This document shows, in pieces, positions 42,524 through 53,659 of a stretch of DNA of 64,000 nucleotides (its first letter is position 1; every line of letters begins with the position of its first letter). The stretch lies in the NCBI RefSeq assembly GCF_020889625.1, contig NZ_CP086380.1:2088001-2152000 (forward strand), written 5' to 3'. Both the position numbers and the translations under genes were made by a program. The notes beneath the pieces were generated by a model. That model searched no databases and was not told where the DNA came from. It saw nothing but the letters and a program-made list of their open reading frames with translations. Origin of the DNA: Deinococcus radiophilus (GTDB taxonomy: Bacteria > Deinococcota > Deinococci > Deinococcales > Deinococcaceae).

Positions 42524-43615
42524 GTGAGTCTGCTGCGCTGGTTCCGCATGCCTGCCCTGCTGCTGCTCTCGCTGCTGGCGTATGTGTTGCCAGCACCGGG
42601 CAGTGGTCTGGCAGTCTTGGGCGGTCCTCAGGCCAGCAGTGTGCCTCAGACGTCTGCGCCGCAGGTGCCGTTTCCCACCTTGCCGCAGGAAACCCTGCGC
42701 CTGTTCGAGCGCTCCCGCTCGGCCGTGGTGCGGTTGGGGAGCCTCGATCCTGGCTCAATGGCGATGGGACTGGGCACCGGGTTTTTTATTTCGCCGGGCG
42801 GCGAACTGCTGACGGCCTACCATGTGGTGAGTGAGGGCCAACTGTTTCAGGTGCAGACCCTGGGAGGCCAGCGTTACCCGGCGCGTCTGGTGGCCTTTGA
42901 CGCTGCCGCAGATGTCGCGCTGCTCAAGGTAGACGTTCCGGGGCCGTTTCCATACTTGAACCTCTCGCCGCGCCCGCCCCAGGTGGGTGAAGGAGTGCTG
43001 GCCATCGGCAACAGCGGTGGGGACTTTTTGCAGCCGCGTGAAGGCAAACTGCTGCGCCTGGAAGCGGCAGCCAGCCGCGCCGACTTTCCGCAGGGCACCT
43101 TGGAGATGGACGCCCGACTGGCTCCCGGTGACAGCGGCGGCCCGATCATCAACGGACTGGGGCAGGTCATTGGCGTGGTCAGTTATATCCGGGTAGACGA
43201 ATACGGCGCTACCGAAACCTCATACGCCATCCCCACTGTGGAGGGCAATGCCCTGATCACCGACCTCAAGAGTGGTCAGCAGCGTGACCGGGGCGTGGTG
43301 GGGTTGGTCTTTGACCTGTACCATGATGGGCTGACCCAGGTGCCCGGCGGCGTGGTGTCGCGGGTGGCGCGCGGCAGCCCCGCCGAGCGTGCCGGACTGA
43401 GGGGCCATGTGCGCGACCAGACCGGCCAGATGACCGACTTTGGTGACATCATCGTCAGCGTGCAGGGGGTGCAGACCCGCAACTCCGGCGACGTGATCCG
43501 CGAGTTGCAGCGCTACGGCGTGGGTGAGACAGTCACGGTGCGGTACCTGCGGGCAGAGCAGGAGTATGAAGCTCAGCTGCGGCTGGTGCCCAAGCGGTCC
43601 ATGCGGGACCTGTAG
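42524..43615 (+). CDS. HtrA/DegP-like trypsin-fold serine protease with PDZ domain
   Basis: 363 residues. A signal peptide (MPALLLLSLLAYVLPAPGSG) leads to the envelope. The triad is clear: His in LLTAYHVVSEG, Asp in AADVALLKVD, Ser in LAPGDSGGPIING. One C-terminal PDZ domain follows (GVVSRVARGSPAERAGLRG ... DIIVSVQGVQTRNSGDVIREL). Likely removes damaged envelope proteins. GTG 42524 is 7 nt after TACACT (42511-42516), so it is probably leaderless. Confidence 0.92.
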   Translation: MSLLRWFRMPALLLLSLLAYVLPAPGSGLAVLGGPQASSVPQTSAPQVPFPTLPQETLRLFERSRSAVVRLGSLDPGSMAMGLGTGFFISPGGELLTAYHVVSEGQLFQVQTLGGQRYPARLVAFDAAADVALLKVDVPGPFPYLNLSPRPPQVGEGVLAIGNSGGDFLQPREGKLLRLEAAASRADFPQGTLEMDARLAPGDSGGPIINGLGQVIGVVSYIRVDEYGATETSYAIPTVEGNALITDLKSGQQRDRGVVGLVFDLYHDGLTQVPGGVVSRVARGSPAERAGLRGHVRDQTGQMTDFGDIIVSVQGVQTRNSGDVIRELQRYGVGETVTVRYLRAEQEYEAQLRLVPKRSMRDL

Positions 43616-43713
43616 CACTGGAGTCCTTGAGTCCATCACCCCGGCGTGTTTCACTTACAAACCTAAAGCCTGAAATCATCCGCTTCCCAGTATGCCGCGC
43701 CTAAACTGCAAGG

Positions 43714-43920
43714 ATGTCGCGAGCTTTTGTCAAAGAAGATGAAGGCAGCGCCTGGGAACCACCGTCCCAGACCTGCCGTTACCAGGTGATCTGGCCGGAA
43801 AGCGCCGAGGTGGTCTTTCAGGCAGACGATCTGCTGACCGTGCTGCGCTGGATGTCGGATGCCCGCCGCCCCGAATTGGAACTGCGGGACCGCAGCGGCG
43901 TGCTGCTGGCCTGCGTCTAA
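43714..43920 (+). CDS. Small uncharacterised 68-residue protein
   Basis: A short, acidic, soluble protein (CRYQVIWPESAEVVFQADDLLTVLRWMSD...LELRDRSGVLLACV). TAAACT (43702-43707) ends 6 nt before the ATG, and AAGG in between could also act as a ribosome-binding site. It converges with mutY, 8 bp apart. No family recognised. Confidence 0.6.
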   Translation: MSRAFVKEDEGSAWEPPSQTCRYQVIWPESAEVVFQADDLLTVLRWMSDARRPELELRDRSGVLLACV

Positions 43921-43927
43921 CCCTGCG

Positions 43928-44983
43928 CTAAAGCAGGCGCGGGGGTGCATCCAGCAGGGCCAGGGCCTTGTGGTCCAGCCGCGAGAGGGCCGCGCTGGCG
44001 ACCTGAGTCAGTGGCTGCTGCGCTGCGCTGGCAGGCAAGTGATACACCCAGAGCTGAATCTGGCGGTGGGTCATGGTGTGGCTGATTTCACCCAGCAGAT
44101 GGGCCTGTTCCACCAGCTTGGTGTTCAGGTTCAGGCGGGTTCCTAGCTGCTTGAGGGCCTCCTTGGGAGTGACAGCCTGTGACGTCAACTCTTGCAGGGG
44201 CAGGCCGAACAGGCCACCCAGCAAGGTGCCCTGGCGTTGTTCCAGCACTGCCGCTTGTCCGTCGCCGATCAGGAGCGCGGCAGCCTGCACCTGCTGGGCG
44301 GCAGTGCGCTTTTTGGGGGCTGGGTAGGCGGTGGGTTCACCCGAGGCATAAGCCGCGCACCACTGGCGCAGTGGGCAGACAGAGCAAGCTGGCGCCTTGG
44401 GGGTGCAGACGGTAGCCCCCAGGTCCATCACCGCTTCGTTCCAGGCGGCGGGTCGGTCCTGGTCAAGCAATTCGTCGGCGCGGGTCTGGACCCAGTTTTC
44501 GGACGGCTGACGTTCGCCCAGCAGGCGAGCCAGGACCCGGCGCACGTTGCCGTCACTGACCGCGCGTGCCTCGCCATACGCCAGGCTGCTGACCGCCGCC
44601 GCCGTGTATGGACCCACACCCGGCAGGGCCAGCCAGTCCGCATACTCCTGCGGAAAGCCCTGAGCGGCCACCAGGCCAGCAGCGCGGTGAAGGTTGCGGG
44701 CGCGGGCGTAGTAACCGCAGCCCTCCCAGGCTTTCAGCACGGCGTCTTGCGGTGCGGCGGCCAGGGCCTGCACATCCGGAAAAGCCTCCAGAAAGCGGCC
44801 GTAATACACCTGGCCGCGCGCCACCTGGGTTTGTTGCAGCAAAATTTCCGCGACCCATACGCGGTAAGGATCACGTCTACCTTCAGGCCCTACGCGCCAG
44901 GGCAGATCACGGCCCTGGCTGTCAAACCAGTCCAGTAAGGCCTGGCGCACGGTAGGCCAGGGCAATTGAGTCGGCTTCACCAA
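43928..44983 (-). CDS. mutY: A/G-specific adenine glycosylase MutY
   Basis: 351 residues. Removes adenine mispaired with 8-oxoguanine. Seen: VAEILLQQTQVARG with the catalytic Glu, the helix-hairpin-helix LPGVGPYTAAAVSSLAYG, the catalytic Asp in AVSDGNVRRVLAR, and the Fe-S cluster cysteines CTPKAPACSVCPLRQWC (C-x6-C-x2-C-x5-C). A NUDIX-like C-terminal domain reads the lesion. The ATG lies 2 bp after the upstream secreted-protein gene, so the two form an operon. Confidence 0.95.
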   Translation of the reverse strand: MVKPTQLPWPTVRQALLDWFDSQGRDLPWRVGPEGRRDPYRVWVAEILLQQTQVARGQVYYGRFLEAFPDVQALAAAPQDAVLKAWEGCGYYARARNLHRAAGLVAAQGFPQEYADWLALPGVGPYTAAAVSSLAYGEARAVSDGNVRRVLARLLGERQPSENWVQTRADELLDQDRPAAWNEAVMDLGATVCTPKAPACSVCPLRQWCAAYASGEPTAYPAPKKRTAAQQVQAAALLIGDGQAAVLEQRQGTLLGGLFGLPLQELTSQAVTPKEALKQLGTRLNLNTKLVEQAHLLGEISHTMTHRQIQLWVYHLPASAAQQPLTQVASAALSRLDHKALALLDAPPRLL

Positions 44984-44985
44984 GT

Positions 44986-46128
44986 TCAGGAGCCCACCGG
45001 ACGCAATGCCGAGGTAAAGCGCAACTGCACTGTGAAGCTGACGCGGGCTGCACCACTTTGGGCTGTGACACGCAGGTGCATGGTGCTGAACTCGAACGAT
45101 GAATGGGGCAGGCCATCGCTGCGGTAGACCGCCTGGGACATCTGCGCCATATCCACCACTTCCAGGGTCAGCTGGCTGCCGCTGCTTCCTTTCAGTTGTT
45201 GCTGCCAGGGCAGAGCCGACCCCTGCGTCTGAAACAGATGGTCGCCCCGCGAGTTCTGGCCCTGATACACCTGCTCCCGGCGCAGGTCCAGGACGGGCAG
45301 CTCCGCAGGGCTAGGGAGGGCCCAATCGTTAAGGGCCGGAATACTGCTCAGGACATCGCGGAACAGCTCATCTACCGGACGCTGAGCGGGGACACTGATC
45401 CGTTCTCCGGCGCTGAGCGGCAGGCCATAGGGTGCGTCGGCGCTGATATTCAGGCGGTCCAGGGCACTGGGCGGCAACCGGCGGTAACGGGCCTGGGTGG
45501 CTGCGTCAGGGCTGCTGACCTGTACAGGACCGCGCAGCCCACCTGGCAACAGCAGTTGACTGAGTTGCACGGTGGGTTGCAGGCGGGATTCAGCCTCAGT
45601 AGACAGGGCGGAGCCTTCGGTCCAGCGGATGGCCAGTTCGGTGCCAGCAGGGCTGCGGTTCAGTACGGCCAGTTCAAGAGCATGGCTCTGGGATTGCCCC
45701 AGCTCGGCGAGTGTACGGAACTCGGCGCGGAGTTGCTGTCCCAGGGCCGCGTCTCCGGCATTCCCCAGGCCACTGACTTCCAGGTCCGACAGCTCGTAGA
45801 TGGCCGTACTGACCTGCGTCAGCCCCACCTGCGTGCCGACTGGGGCAGCCACACTGAAACTCGGTTGTGGACTGCCTGGCAAGCCACTCCGCGTACTGCT
45901 CCAGCGCGGACTGGGAGTTGCCGTAGATAAAGGCAAAGGCTCAGACGGGGGAGGAACGCTCTGTTCTGCTGGGGCCTGTGCCAGCGTGACCCGCCAGGTG
46001 ACCGCACTGTTCCGTAAAGACCCAGCCCACCCCTGCGCCTGAGTGGTCCCACCCAGCGTGGTTGCCAAGCACAGGGCCGCCGATACGCAGCCGATATACA
46101 GGCGGTGGAGGAGAGGGCGCGGGATCAT
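44986..46128 (-). CDS. Secreted protein of unknown function, operon with mutY
   Basis: 380 residues. A signal peptide (LYIGCVSAALCLATTLGGTTQAQG) is followed by a Pro/Ser-rich stretch and a beta-rich body, with no cysteines and no known catalytic motif. GAGGT lies just before the ATG. It ends 2 bp before mutY, so mutY depends on its promoter. Family not recognised. Confidence 0.7.
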   Translation of the reverse strand: MIPRPLLHRLYIGCVSAALCLATTLGGTTQAQGWAGSLRNSAVTWRVTLAQAPAEQSVPPPSEPLPLSTATPSPRWSSTRSGLPGSPQPSFSVAAPVGTQVGLTQVSTAIYELSDLEVSGLGNAGDAALGQQLRAEFRTLAELGQSQSHALELAVLNRSPAGTELAIRWTEGSALSTEAESRLQPTVQLSQLLLPGGLRGPVQVSSPDAATQARYRRLPPSALDRLNISADAPYGLPLSAGERISVPAQRPVDELFRDVLSSIPALNDWALPSPAELPVLDLRREQVYQGQNSRGDHLFQTQGSALPWQQQLKGSSGSQLTLEVVDMAQMSQAVYRSDGLPHSSFEFSTMHLRVTAQSGAARVSFTVQLRFTSALRPVGS

Positions 46129-46278
46129 CTACCTCAGATTAACCCTCTGCATCAGTAGAAGGCTGAGGGCCAACTGACCACATCGGCGTGGAGTAGGCCT
46201 CTGCCTGCTGGCCCTGCACTTGGCCAAGGTCTGATGGCCTCTCCGCTCACGCCTGGGCCAGCGGTACTCCCTACCTTA

Positions 46279-47345
46279 TTGATAACGCGGTAAGTTCACG
46301 ACAGAGTTAGACTGAAACCGTGAGTGAGGTTTGGCGGCCCAGCCGATGGACACGTCAGCAGATGGAAGAGCGGCGACTCGCCGCTCTTCCGATGCTCTCC
46401 GATATGACCCTGTCCTCCAAGACGATTGCCCAGCGTTTTGGTGTCAGCGCCAGCACTGTTCGTACCTGGCGGCAGCGCTTACGACATGGCGATACCCTTG
46501 AAGCTACTTTCTCCTCTGGACGTCCCTCCTTTCTCACCGATCACCAAGTGGCTGAAATCATGGCGATGATTGAGGCAGGGCCAGATCCACAGCGTTTTCC
46601 AGACGGGCGCTGGACTACCGCACGTATTCGCGACGAGATTGGATGCAGATATGGTGTCTGGTATGACCACGACTGGGTCGGAAAGCTGCTGTTACGCTGG
46701 GGCTTTTCCTGGCAGAAAGCAGAAAAACGCCCGTTGGAACAGAATGCTGAGCAGGTCGACGCTTGGCTGGAAGCAGAGCTTCCAGTCCTGGAAAAAAAAG
46801 ATAGATGATGGTGAAACCATCGTCTGGGCCGATGAAGTCGGAATCAGTATGAAGCCCGTGATTGGCAACACCTGGGCCACGCGTGGTCAGACCCCAGTGA
46901 TTCTGGCCAAGACCAATTGGAAAAAGCTCTCCGTGATTGGCGGGATTACGTCTAAGGGCCAGTTTTTCCAGCAGACACACGAAGGGTCGGTCAAAGCGAT
47001 GGGCTTCATCGCATTTTTGACGCATCTGATGCGACACATCAAGGGGAAGATCACTGTTGTGGTGGACAACGCTAAAATCCATAAGGCGAAGGCCGTTTCG
47101 GCCTTCGTATCACAACATGAACGACTGAGCCTAACGTACCTGCCACCGTACAGCCCTGAACTCAACCCCATTGAACGAGTGTGGGCCTATGTCAAACACC
47201 ACCAACTCGCCAATTTTTGCCCAGAGACGCTGGAGCAACTCAAGGCTTACCTCCGTACGGTATGGCCGAAAATCCGCTATCGGCAACTCCCAGCCAAATT
47301 GCTAGGTATCTACCCTGAAGTGTTACCGACTTAGCACGTCATCAA
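46279..47345 (+). mobile_element. IS630-family insertion sequence
   Basis: 1067 bp. Left end TTGATAACGCGGTAAGT and right end (inverted) TTGATGACGTGCTAAGT match at 14 of 17 positions. The element is flanked by TA at 46277-46278 and 47346-47347, the TA duplication of this family. It carries one transposase split in two frames. It separates a leaderless small gene from its -10 box. Confidence 0.9.
46320..47334 (+). CDS. IS630 transposase in two frames (needs a frameshift)
   Basis: The first frame (46320-46808) encodes an HTH domain (TLSSKTIAQRFGVSASTVRTWRQRL) and the winged-helix region. The second, which must be entered near 46794 and ends at 47334, encodes the DDE catalytic domain: Asp in WADEVGIS, Asp in VVVDNAKIH, Glu in ELNPIERVWAYVK. 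The frames meet at eight A (46793-46800); a +1 shift, or loss of one A, joins them. Either a programmed shift or slippage, or a mutated copy. Confidence 0.88.
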
Positions 47346-47353
47346 TAGAACGC

Positions 47354-47653
47354 ATGACAGACCGTCAGGGCATCGTATTTTCGCTGGAAGGACTGCCGGA
47401 GTTGGAATTTCTCCAGGTGCTGCGTGATGTGACCAGTGACCCGGCTTTTCGCCGCCCATTGCAGATCCAGGCGCGTGAACCCCGCCCCGGTCAGAGCGCA
47501 CAGCTGACCCTGGCTTTTGGGCCGACCGACCGAGAGCTGGCGTTCAGTGCCATGCAGCGGCTCAAAACCATCTTGCTGCGCTACGGCGTACAGGTGGACA
47601 GCGTCGTTTTTCCGCCCCAAGACGCGGAAACAAGTGGCCTGACAGCACCTTAA
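47354..47653 (+). CDS. Small uncharacterised protein behind the IS630 copy
   Basis: 99 residues, soluble, alpha/beta-like (GIVFSLEGLPELEFLQVLRDVTSD ... ELAFSAMQRLKTILLRYG). No ribosome-binding site precedes the ATG. Removing the IS and one TA restores TACCTT 7 nt before the ATG, so it was a leaderless gene now separated from its promoter. No family recognised. Confidence 0.65.
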   Translation: MTDRQGIVFSLEGLPELEFLQVLRDVTSDPAFRRPLQIQAREPRPGQSAQLTLAFGPTDRELAFSAMQRLKTILLRYGVQVDSVVFPPQDAETSGLTAP

Positions 47654-47670
47654 TCCAGCAGGTCCTCCGC

Positions 47671-47710
47671 TTGAAAGAATAAAGCAGAGTTGATAGACTT
47701 GCACTCAAGT
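47671..47710 (+). promoter_or_regulatory. lon promoter with an overlapping palindrome
   Basis: TTGAAA (47671-47676), a 17-bp spacer and TAGACT (47694-47699) form a vegetative-type promoter about 170 bp before lon. ACTTG-CACT-CAAGT (47697-47710) is an inverted repeat over the -10/start region and contains ACTCAAG, one arm of the HspR-type HAIR motif. Regulation by HspR is only a possibility. Confidence 0.5.
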
Positions 47711-47878
47711 TTCCTGCACGGTTATTGGCCCGGAGCCGTGTACCTTTCCAGCCGATCCGGGTGACTTCTCTTTCTTCCAAGTCGTTGCCTCACAGCTTCA
47801 CCGCTTGCCTTTCCTCTTCCGTTTGCGCTTTTACTCGTGGGTCTGCCCCGCAGTCCCTGACAGGCAAAGGAGCCATCA

Positions 47879-50341
<2,463 letters not shown>

Positions 50342-50350
50342 GTGATGAGT

Positions 50351-50397
50351 AGCGGGCAGAGAGGAATGGGCGCTGGGCCCCGACCTCTCTGCCCGCT
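50351..50397 (+). terminator. Terminator of lon
   Basis: AGCGGGCAGAGAGG (50351-50364) pairs perfectly over 14 bp with CCTCTCTGCCCGCT (50384-50397), followed by GTTCTTTGG. Confidence 0.85.
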
Positions 50398-50445
50398 GTT
50401 CTTTGGATGAGCTGGAAAGTATTAGCCTAAAAGAGGAGGGAACCC

Positions 50446-50988
50446 ATGTCCGATTCTGCTGAAGCGCCCCCCCTGACCTTTCTGGTCGCCAGTCCACATC
50501 TGCGTGGCAGTTTCTTCGGAGACGCCCTGATTCTGCTGCTGGAACACACCGAAGAAGGGGCCGCCGGGTTGGTGCTGACCCAGTCCACCGGGACACCCAT
50601 CCACGAACTGCTGCCCGACGCGACTGACGCGCAGGGTGAGGCTTTGCTGGGCGGGCCCGTGCAGCTGCAAGTGGGCTGGTGCCTGTATGAGCGGCCTGTG
50701 GGCGGCGCGGGCGAACTGCGCTTGGTGGAAGGCCTGATGGCGACCACCCACGCCGAAACCTTCGCCCAGGTGCGCCAGAGTGCTCAGCGCTACTGGCTGC
50801 TGCTGGGCTACGCGGGCTGGAGTGAGGGGCAGCTGGAAGGCGAAACCCGTGAGGGAGCCTGGCTGTGGTTGGAAGACGCCACGCCTGAATTGTTATGGGA
50901 TACGCCTGCCGAGGCACGCTGGCAGCGCGCGCTGGACAAGCTGGGCGTGGATCCCAGCCGGGTGGCGGCAGGCGGGGCACAGGCCTGA
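50446..50988 (+). CDS. YqgE/AlgH family (DUF179) protein
   Basis: 180 residues. Family text is clear: TFLVASPHLRGSFFGDALILLLEHTEEGAAGLVLTQ, LLGGPVQLQ, YWLLLGYAGWSEGQLEGE. The molecular function of the family is unknown. GAGGAGGG lies 6 nt before the ATG. Confidence 0.9.
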   Translation: MSDSAEAPPLTFLVASPHLRGSFFGDALILLLEHTEEGAAGLVLTQSTGTPIHELLPDATDAQGEALLGGPVQLQVGWCLYERPVGGAGELRLVEGLMATTHAETFAQVRQSAQRYWLLLGYAGWSEGQLEGETREGAWLWLEDATPELLWDTPAEARWQRALDKLGVDPSRVAAGGAQA

Positions 50989-51012
50989 GCGTGTGGGTGG
51001 CACAATACATCC

Positions 51013-51666
51013 ATGAGCCTGCCTGACATTCTGACCCGTATTCGTGCCGCTGAAGCCAAAGCTGGACGCGTCCCAGGCAGCGCGGAGCTGGTGGCCGTGA
51101 CCAAGGGACGCCCTCTCTCCGAAATTCGGGCGAAGGTGCTGGCGCACGGCACATTCCCGCTGGGTGAGAACCGGGGCCAGGAAGTGCGCGACAAGGTGCA
51201 GGAATGGACCGAAACGGCGGGCGGGGCGCCGCAACCGCAGTGGCACTACATCGGGCCGCTGCAGAGCAACAAGGTCAAATATCTGGAGCAGGTGAGCCTG
51301 GTTCACGCCATTGAGGACGTGGCCCAGGCCGAAGTGGTGGCCCGCTACGCTGAGAAATGGGGTCACGCTCCAGCAGTCTTGCTTCAGCTCCACAACGGCG
51401 AGGAACAGAAGCATGGCATCCCGGCAGCCGACTTACCCGCCGTGCTGCGAGAGGTACTTGGGACTGGTTTGGAAGTGCGTGGCCTGATGGTCATGGCGCC
51501 CTACGATCAGCCTGAAGCCGCCCGCTGCATCTTCCGTGAGGCGGCGCAGCGGGCGCATGATCTGGGTCTGGGTGAGCTGAGTATGGGGATGAGTGGTGAC
51601 TTTGAGACAGCCATTGAGGAGGGCGCCACCCTGGTGCGGGTGGGGACAGCTCTGTTTGAGGACTGA
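51013..51666 (+). CDS. YggS/PROSC family PLP homeostasis protein
   Basis: 217 residues. An alanine-racemase-like barrel without the second domain. Seen: [15 protein letters not shown] with the PLP lysine, [27 protein letters not shown], and [31 protein letters not shown]. It buffers PLP and helps amino-acid balance. CACAAT lies 6 nt before the ATG. It is the intact PLP-lysine protein of this window. Confidence 0.93.
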   Translation: MSLPDILTRIRAAEAKAGRVPGSAELVAVTKGRPLSEIRAKVLAHGTFPLGENRGQEVRDKVQEWTETAGGAPQPQWHYIGPLQSNKVKYLEQVSLVHAIEDVAQAEVVARYAEKWGHAPAVLLQLHNGEEQKHGIPAADLPAVLREVLGTGLEVRGLMVMAPYDQPEAARCIFREAAQRAHDLGLGELSMGMSGDFETAIEEGATLVRVGTALFED

Positions 51667-51763
51667 ATGTGGGTTAACAAAGGGTGGGAAGCGGCACCAT
51701 CGCTCTCTTGCCACTCTTGGATGTTGTATGAATGCAGCGCTGTAGGAATGGAGCGCTGCGGCC

Positions 51764-52162
51764 TCAGCTGTCCCCAGCCACCCACTCCTCAGACGCGATG
51801 CTGATCTCGCCGCTGGCGGATTCCTGAAGCAGGCCACCTTCAAAAGGGCCGCCAGTGATGCGGTAAAGCGTATTGGTGTCGTTGCTGGTTTCCTGCTGCA
51901 AATCACCGAAGTCCTCGGGTTGCAGCTTCGGGCCACCAAGGTTGACGCGCCAAGCACCCTCCGAGCGGGCTTCCATCGTGGTTTGTGACGCCACTTCGGT
52001 GTTGCCGAAATCGTAATTGGTGACGCCTGCGGCCTGCGATACTTCGTACTTGTCACGCGAGTTGATCAGGTCTTCGAGTGCGCCGGTAGCTTCGTTGCCG
52101 CCGCCGCAGCCTGCCAGCAGCAGGGGCAAGGTGGCTGAGGTCAAAAGGGTGTGAACTTTCAT
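51764..52162 (-). CDS. Small putative lipoprotein
   Basis: 132 residues. A signal sequence ends in the lipobox LLAGCGGG, so it is probably lipid-anchored. The rest is polar, acidic, with no recognised fold. TAACAT lies 6 nt before the ATG (GGAGGA between them may also serve as ribosome-binding site). Confidence 0.7.
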   Translation of the reverse strand: MKVHTLLTSATLPLLLAGCGGGNEATGALEDLINSRDKYEVSQAAGVTNYDFGNTEVASQTTMEARSEGAWRVNLGGPKLQPEDFGDLQQETSNDTNTLYRITGGPFEGGLLQESASGEISIASEEWVAGDS

Positions 52163-52231
52163 TCCTCCATGTTAGGCGGTGTACAAGCCGCTGCAAACAC
52201 GCGCCGTTGCCCGATTCTTTAGGCTGAGCGT

Positions 52232-52539
52232 ATGAGCCACCTCTTCTAGCTGATCGGGCCACCTGGGAGCGGCCAACGCACCGTGGGCCTGGAACTGTCC
52301 CGGCGGACGGGAGCGTTCGTGCCGGTCGCTCTGACGTGCTCCACTGAGGAATTGCTGCGGCGGATGCCCTTGCCGGAGCGCCGCGCCCGGCTGAACCTGA
52401 ACGACCCGGCCGCTTTGCAGGCCACGCTGGACAAACACGGGGTTTTGCCCATCCCGGCAGGAAGCTGACCCTCGACACCTCGCAGCTGACGCCCACGCAG
52501 GCCGCGCAGGCGATTGCCCGGCACGCCGGTCTGGCGTAG
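52232..52539 (+). pseudogene. Decayed P-loop kinase/ATPase gene
   Basis: From ATG 52232 the frame reads MSHLF, an in-frame TAG (52247-52249), then LIGPPGSGQRTVGLELSRR, a Walker A-like loop with Gln at the lysine position. The text jumps to ALTCSTEELLRRMPLPERR, suggesting an internal deletion. A frameshift near 52465 separates it from LTLDTSQLTPTQAAQAIARH and TAG 52537-52539. TAGGCT still lies 6 nt before the ATG. Confidence 0.7.
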
Positions 52540-52543
52540 GTGT

Positions 52544-53293
52544 TCAGGCTCTGGCCCAGGTCCACCAGCTGTCTGCCAGCGTGCCGGCCTCGGCCTGACC
52601 CTGGGCTTCCTCATGGCGGCCCAGCACCGTCAGTGCCAGCACGCTGCTGGGGCTAAAGGCCAGCGAGCGGTCCAGCGCTTTGGCGGCGGTGGCCTGGGCT
52701 TTGGGGCCATTCTGAATGTGCTGCTGGGTCAGGGCGATCAGTGCCAGGATGTGTGGGTCGGCGGCTTCGTTCACGATCTCGGCAATCTTGAGTCCTTCGG
52801 CCAGAATATTCAGGGCACTCATCAGCCCGGTGCGGCTGCCGGATTCCAGGGCGCCGCGCAGATCCAGTTCCCCCAGCAGGGCGATGGCCGCGATCAGAGC
52901 AGGGGCGTCCCCAGCGACAAAAGCTTGTGCGTGGGCCTGGGCGGCCAGCTCCTGTGCGGCGGGCCGGTTTCCGGCCAACAGGTAGGCGCGGGCGCGCAGG
53001 GCCAGAGTGCGGTAGTCGTCACCACTGAGGGTGTCCAGTACGGCCTGATGCTGCCCGGTCCGCAGCCAAGCTGCCGCCTGAAGCTGATTCTCTCCCGCTT
53101 GCTCGGCCCAGCGTGCTGCCAGTTCGGGAAGGCCGGCTTGCAAAGCCATCACTCCCGCTTCGGCGTATTGCTCTGGGGTCAGCATCCTATCGGCGCTCCT
53201 CAGTTCCTGGCGCAACTCCGGCCACTGGCTGATCCGCAGCAATTCCCGCAGCTTGTCAAGGTGAACGGTCTCTTCCGGCGCGCAGTGCTTCAC
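52544..53293 (-). CDS. Alpha-helical repeat (TPR-like) protein of unknown function
   Basis: 249 residues, almost entirely helical with Ala/Leu pairs spaced as in TPR repeats (EQYAEAGVMALQAGLPELAARWAEQAGE, TLALRARAYLLAGNRPAAQELAAQAHAQ). No signal peptide. It starts with GTG 6 nt after TAGACT. Probably a scaffolding protein; no family name can be given. Confidence 0.65.
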   Translation of the reverse strand: MKHCAPEETVHLDKLRELLRISQWPELRQELRSADRMLTPEQYAEAGVMALQAGLPELAARWAEQAGENQLQAAAWLRTGQHQAVLDTLSGDDYRTLALRARAYLLAGNRPAAQELAAQAHAQAFVAGDAPALIAAIALLGELDLRGALESGSRTGLMSALNILAEGLKIAEIVNEAADPHILALIALTQQHIQNGPKAQATAAKALDRSLAFSPSSVLALTVLGRHEEAQGQAEAGTLADSWWTWARA

Positions 53294-53363
53294 AGCAGCA
53301 GTCTAGGCGCAGCGGGGATCAAGGGGGAAGGGGAGAGCTGTGGTCTGGCGGCGCAGAGCAGTA

Positions 53364-53392
53364 TTGACACTCTGTTCACCTCTTGCTAAAGT
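53364..53392 (+). promoter_or_regulatory. Promoter of tRNA-Ile
   Basis: TTGACA (53364-53369), a 17-bp spacer and TAAAGT (53387-53392), 11 bp before the tRNA. Confidence 0.88.
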
Positions 53393-53403
53393 TATCTCCG
53401 CTT

Positions 53404-53480
<77 letters not shown>

Positions 53481-53490
53481 AACGAGCCAG

Positions 53491-53525
53491 AAAAAGCCGC
53501 GTATCCGAACAGGACGCGGTTTTTT
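53491..53525 (+). terminator. Terminator of tRNA-Ile
   Basis: CCGCGT (53497-53502) pairs with ACGCGG (53514-53519), extended by A/T pairs, and followed by six T. Confidence 0.88.
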
Positions 53526-53573
53526 CGTTTTAGTCTCGCCTGAAATCTGGACTTTGTACCGGGTTCAATTTGT

Positions 53574-53621
53574 CCAAAGCGTGGGGTGCTCAGTCCCAAA
53601 GCGTGTGGTCTTCAGCACCCC
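53574..53621. repeat. Direct and inverted repeats in the integrase leader
   Basis: CCAAAGCGTG occurs at 53574-53583 and 53596-53605, 22 bp apart, about two helical turns. GGGGTGCT (53583-53590) and AGCACCCC (53614-53621) form an inverted repeat around the second copy. They lie 40-85 bp before the recombinase ATG; possible arm-type or operator sites. Confidence 0.5.
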
Positions 53622-53659
53622 GCCAGCCGTGACAGAACCCAGGAACGAGGTGACCAGAT

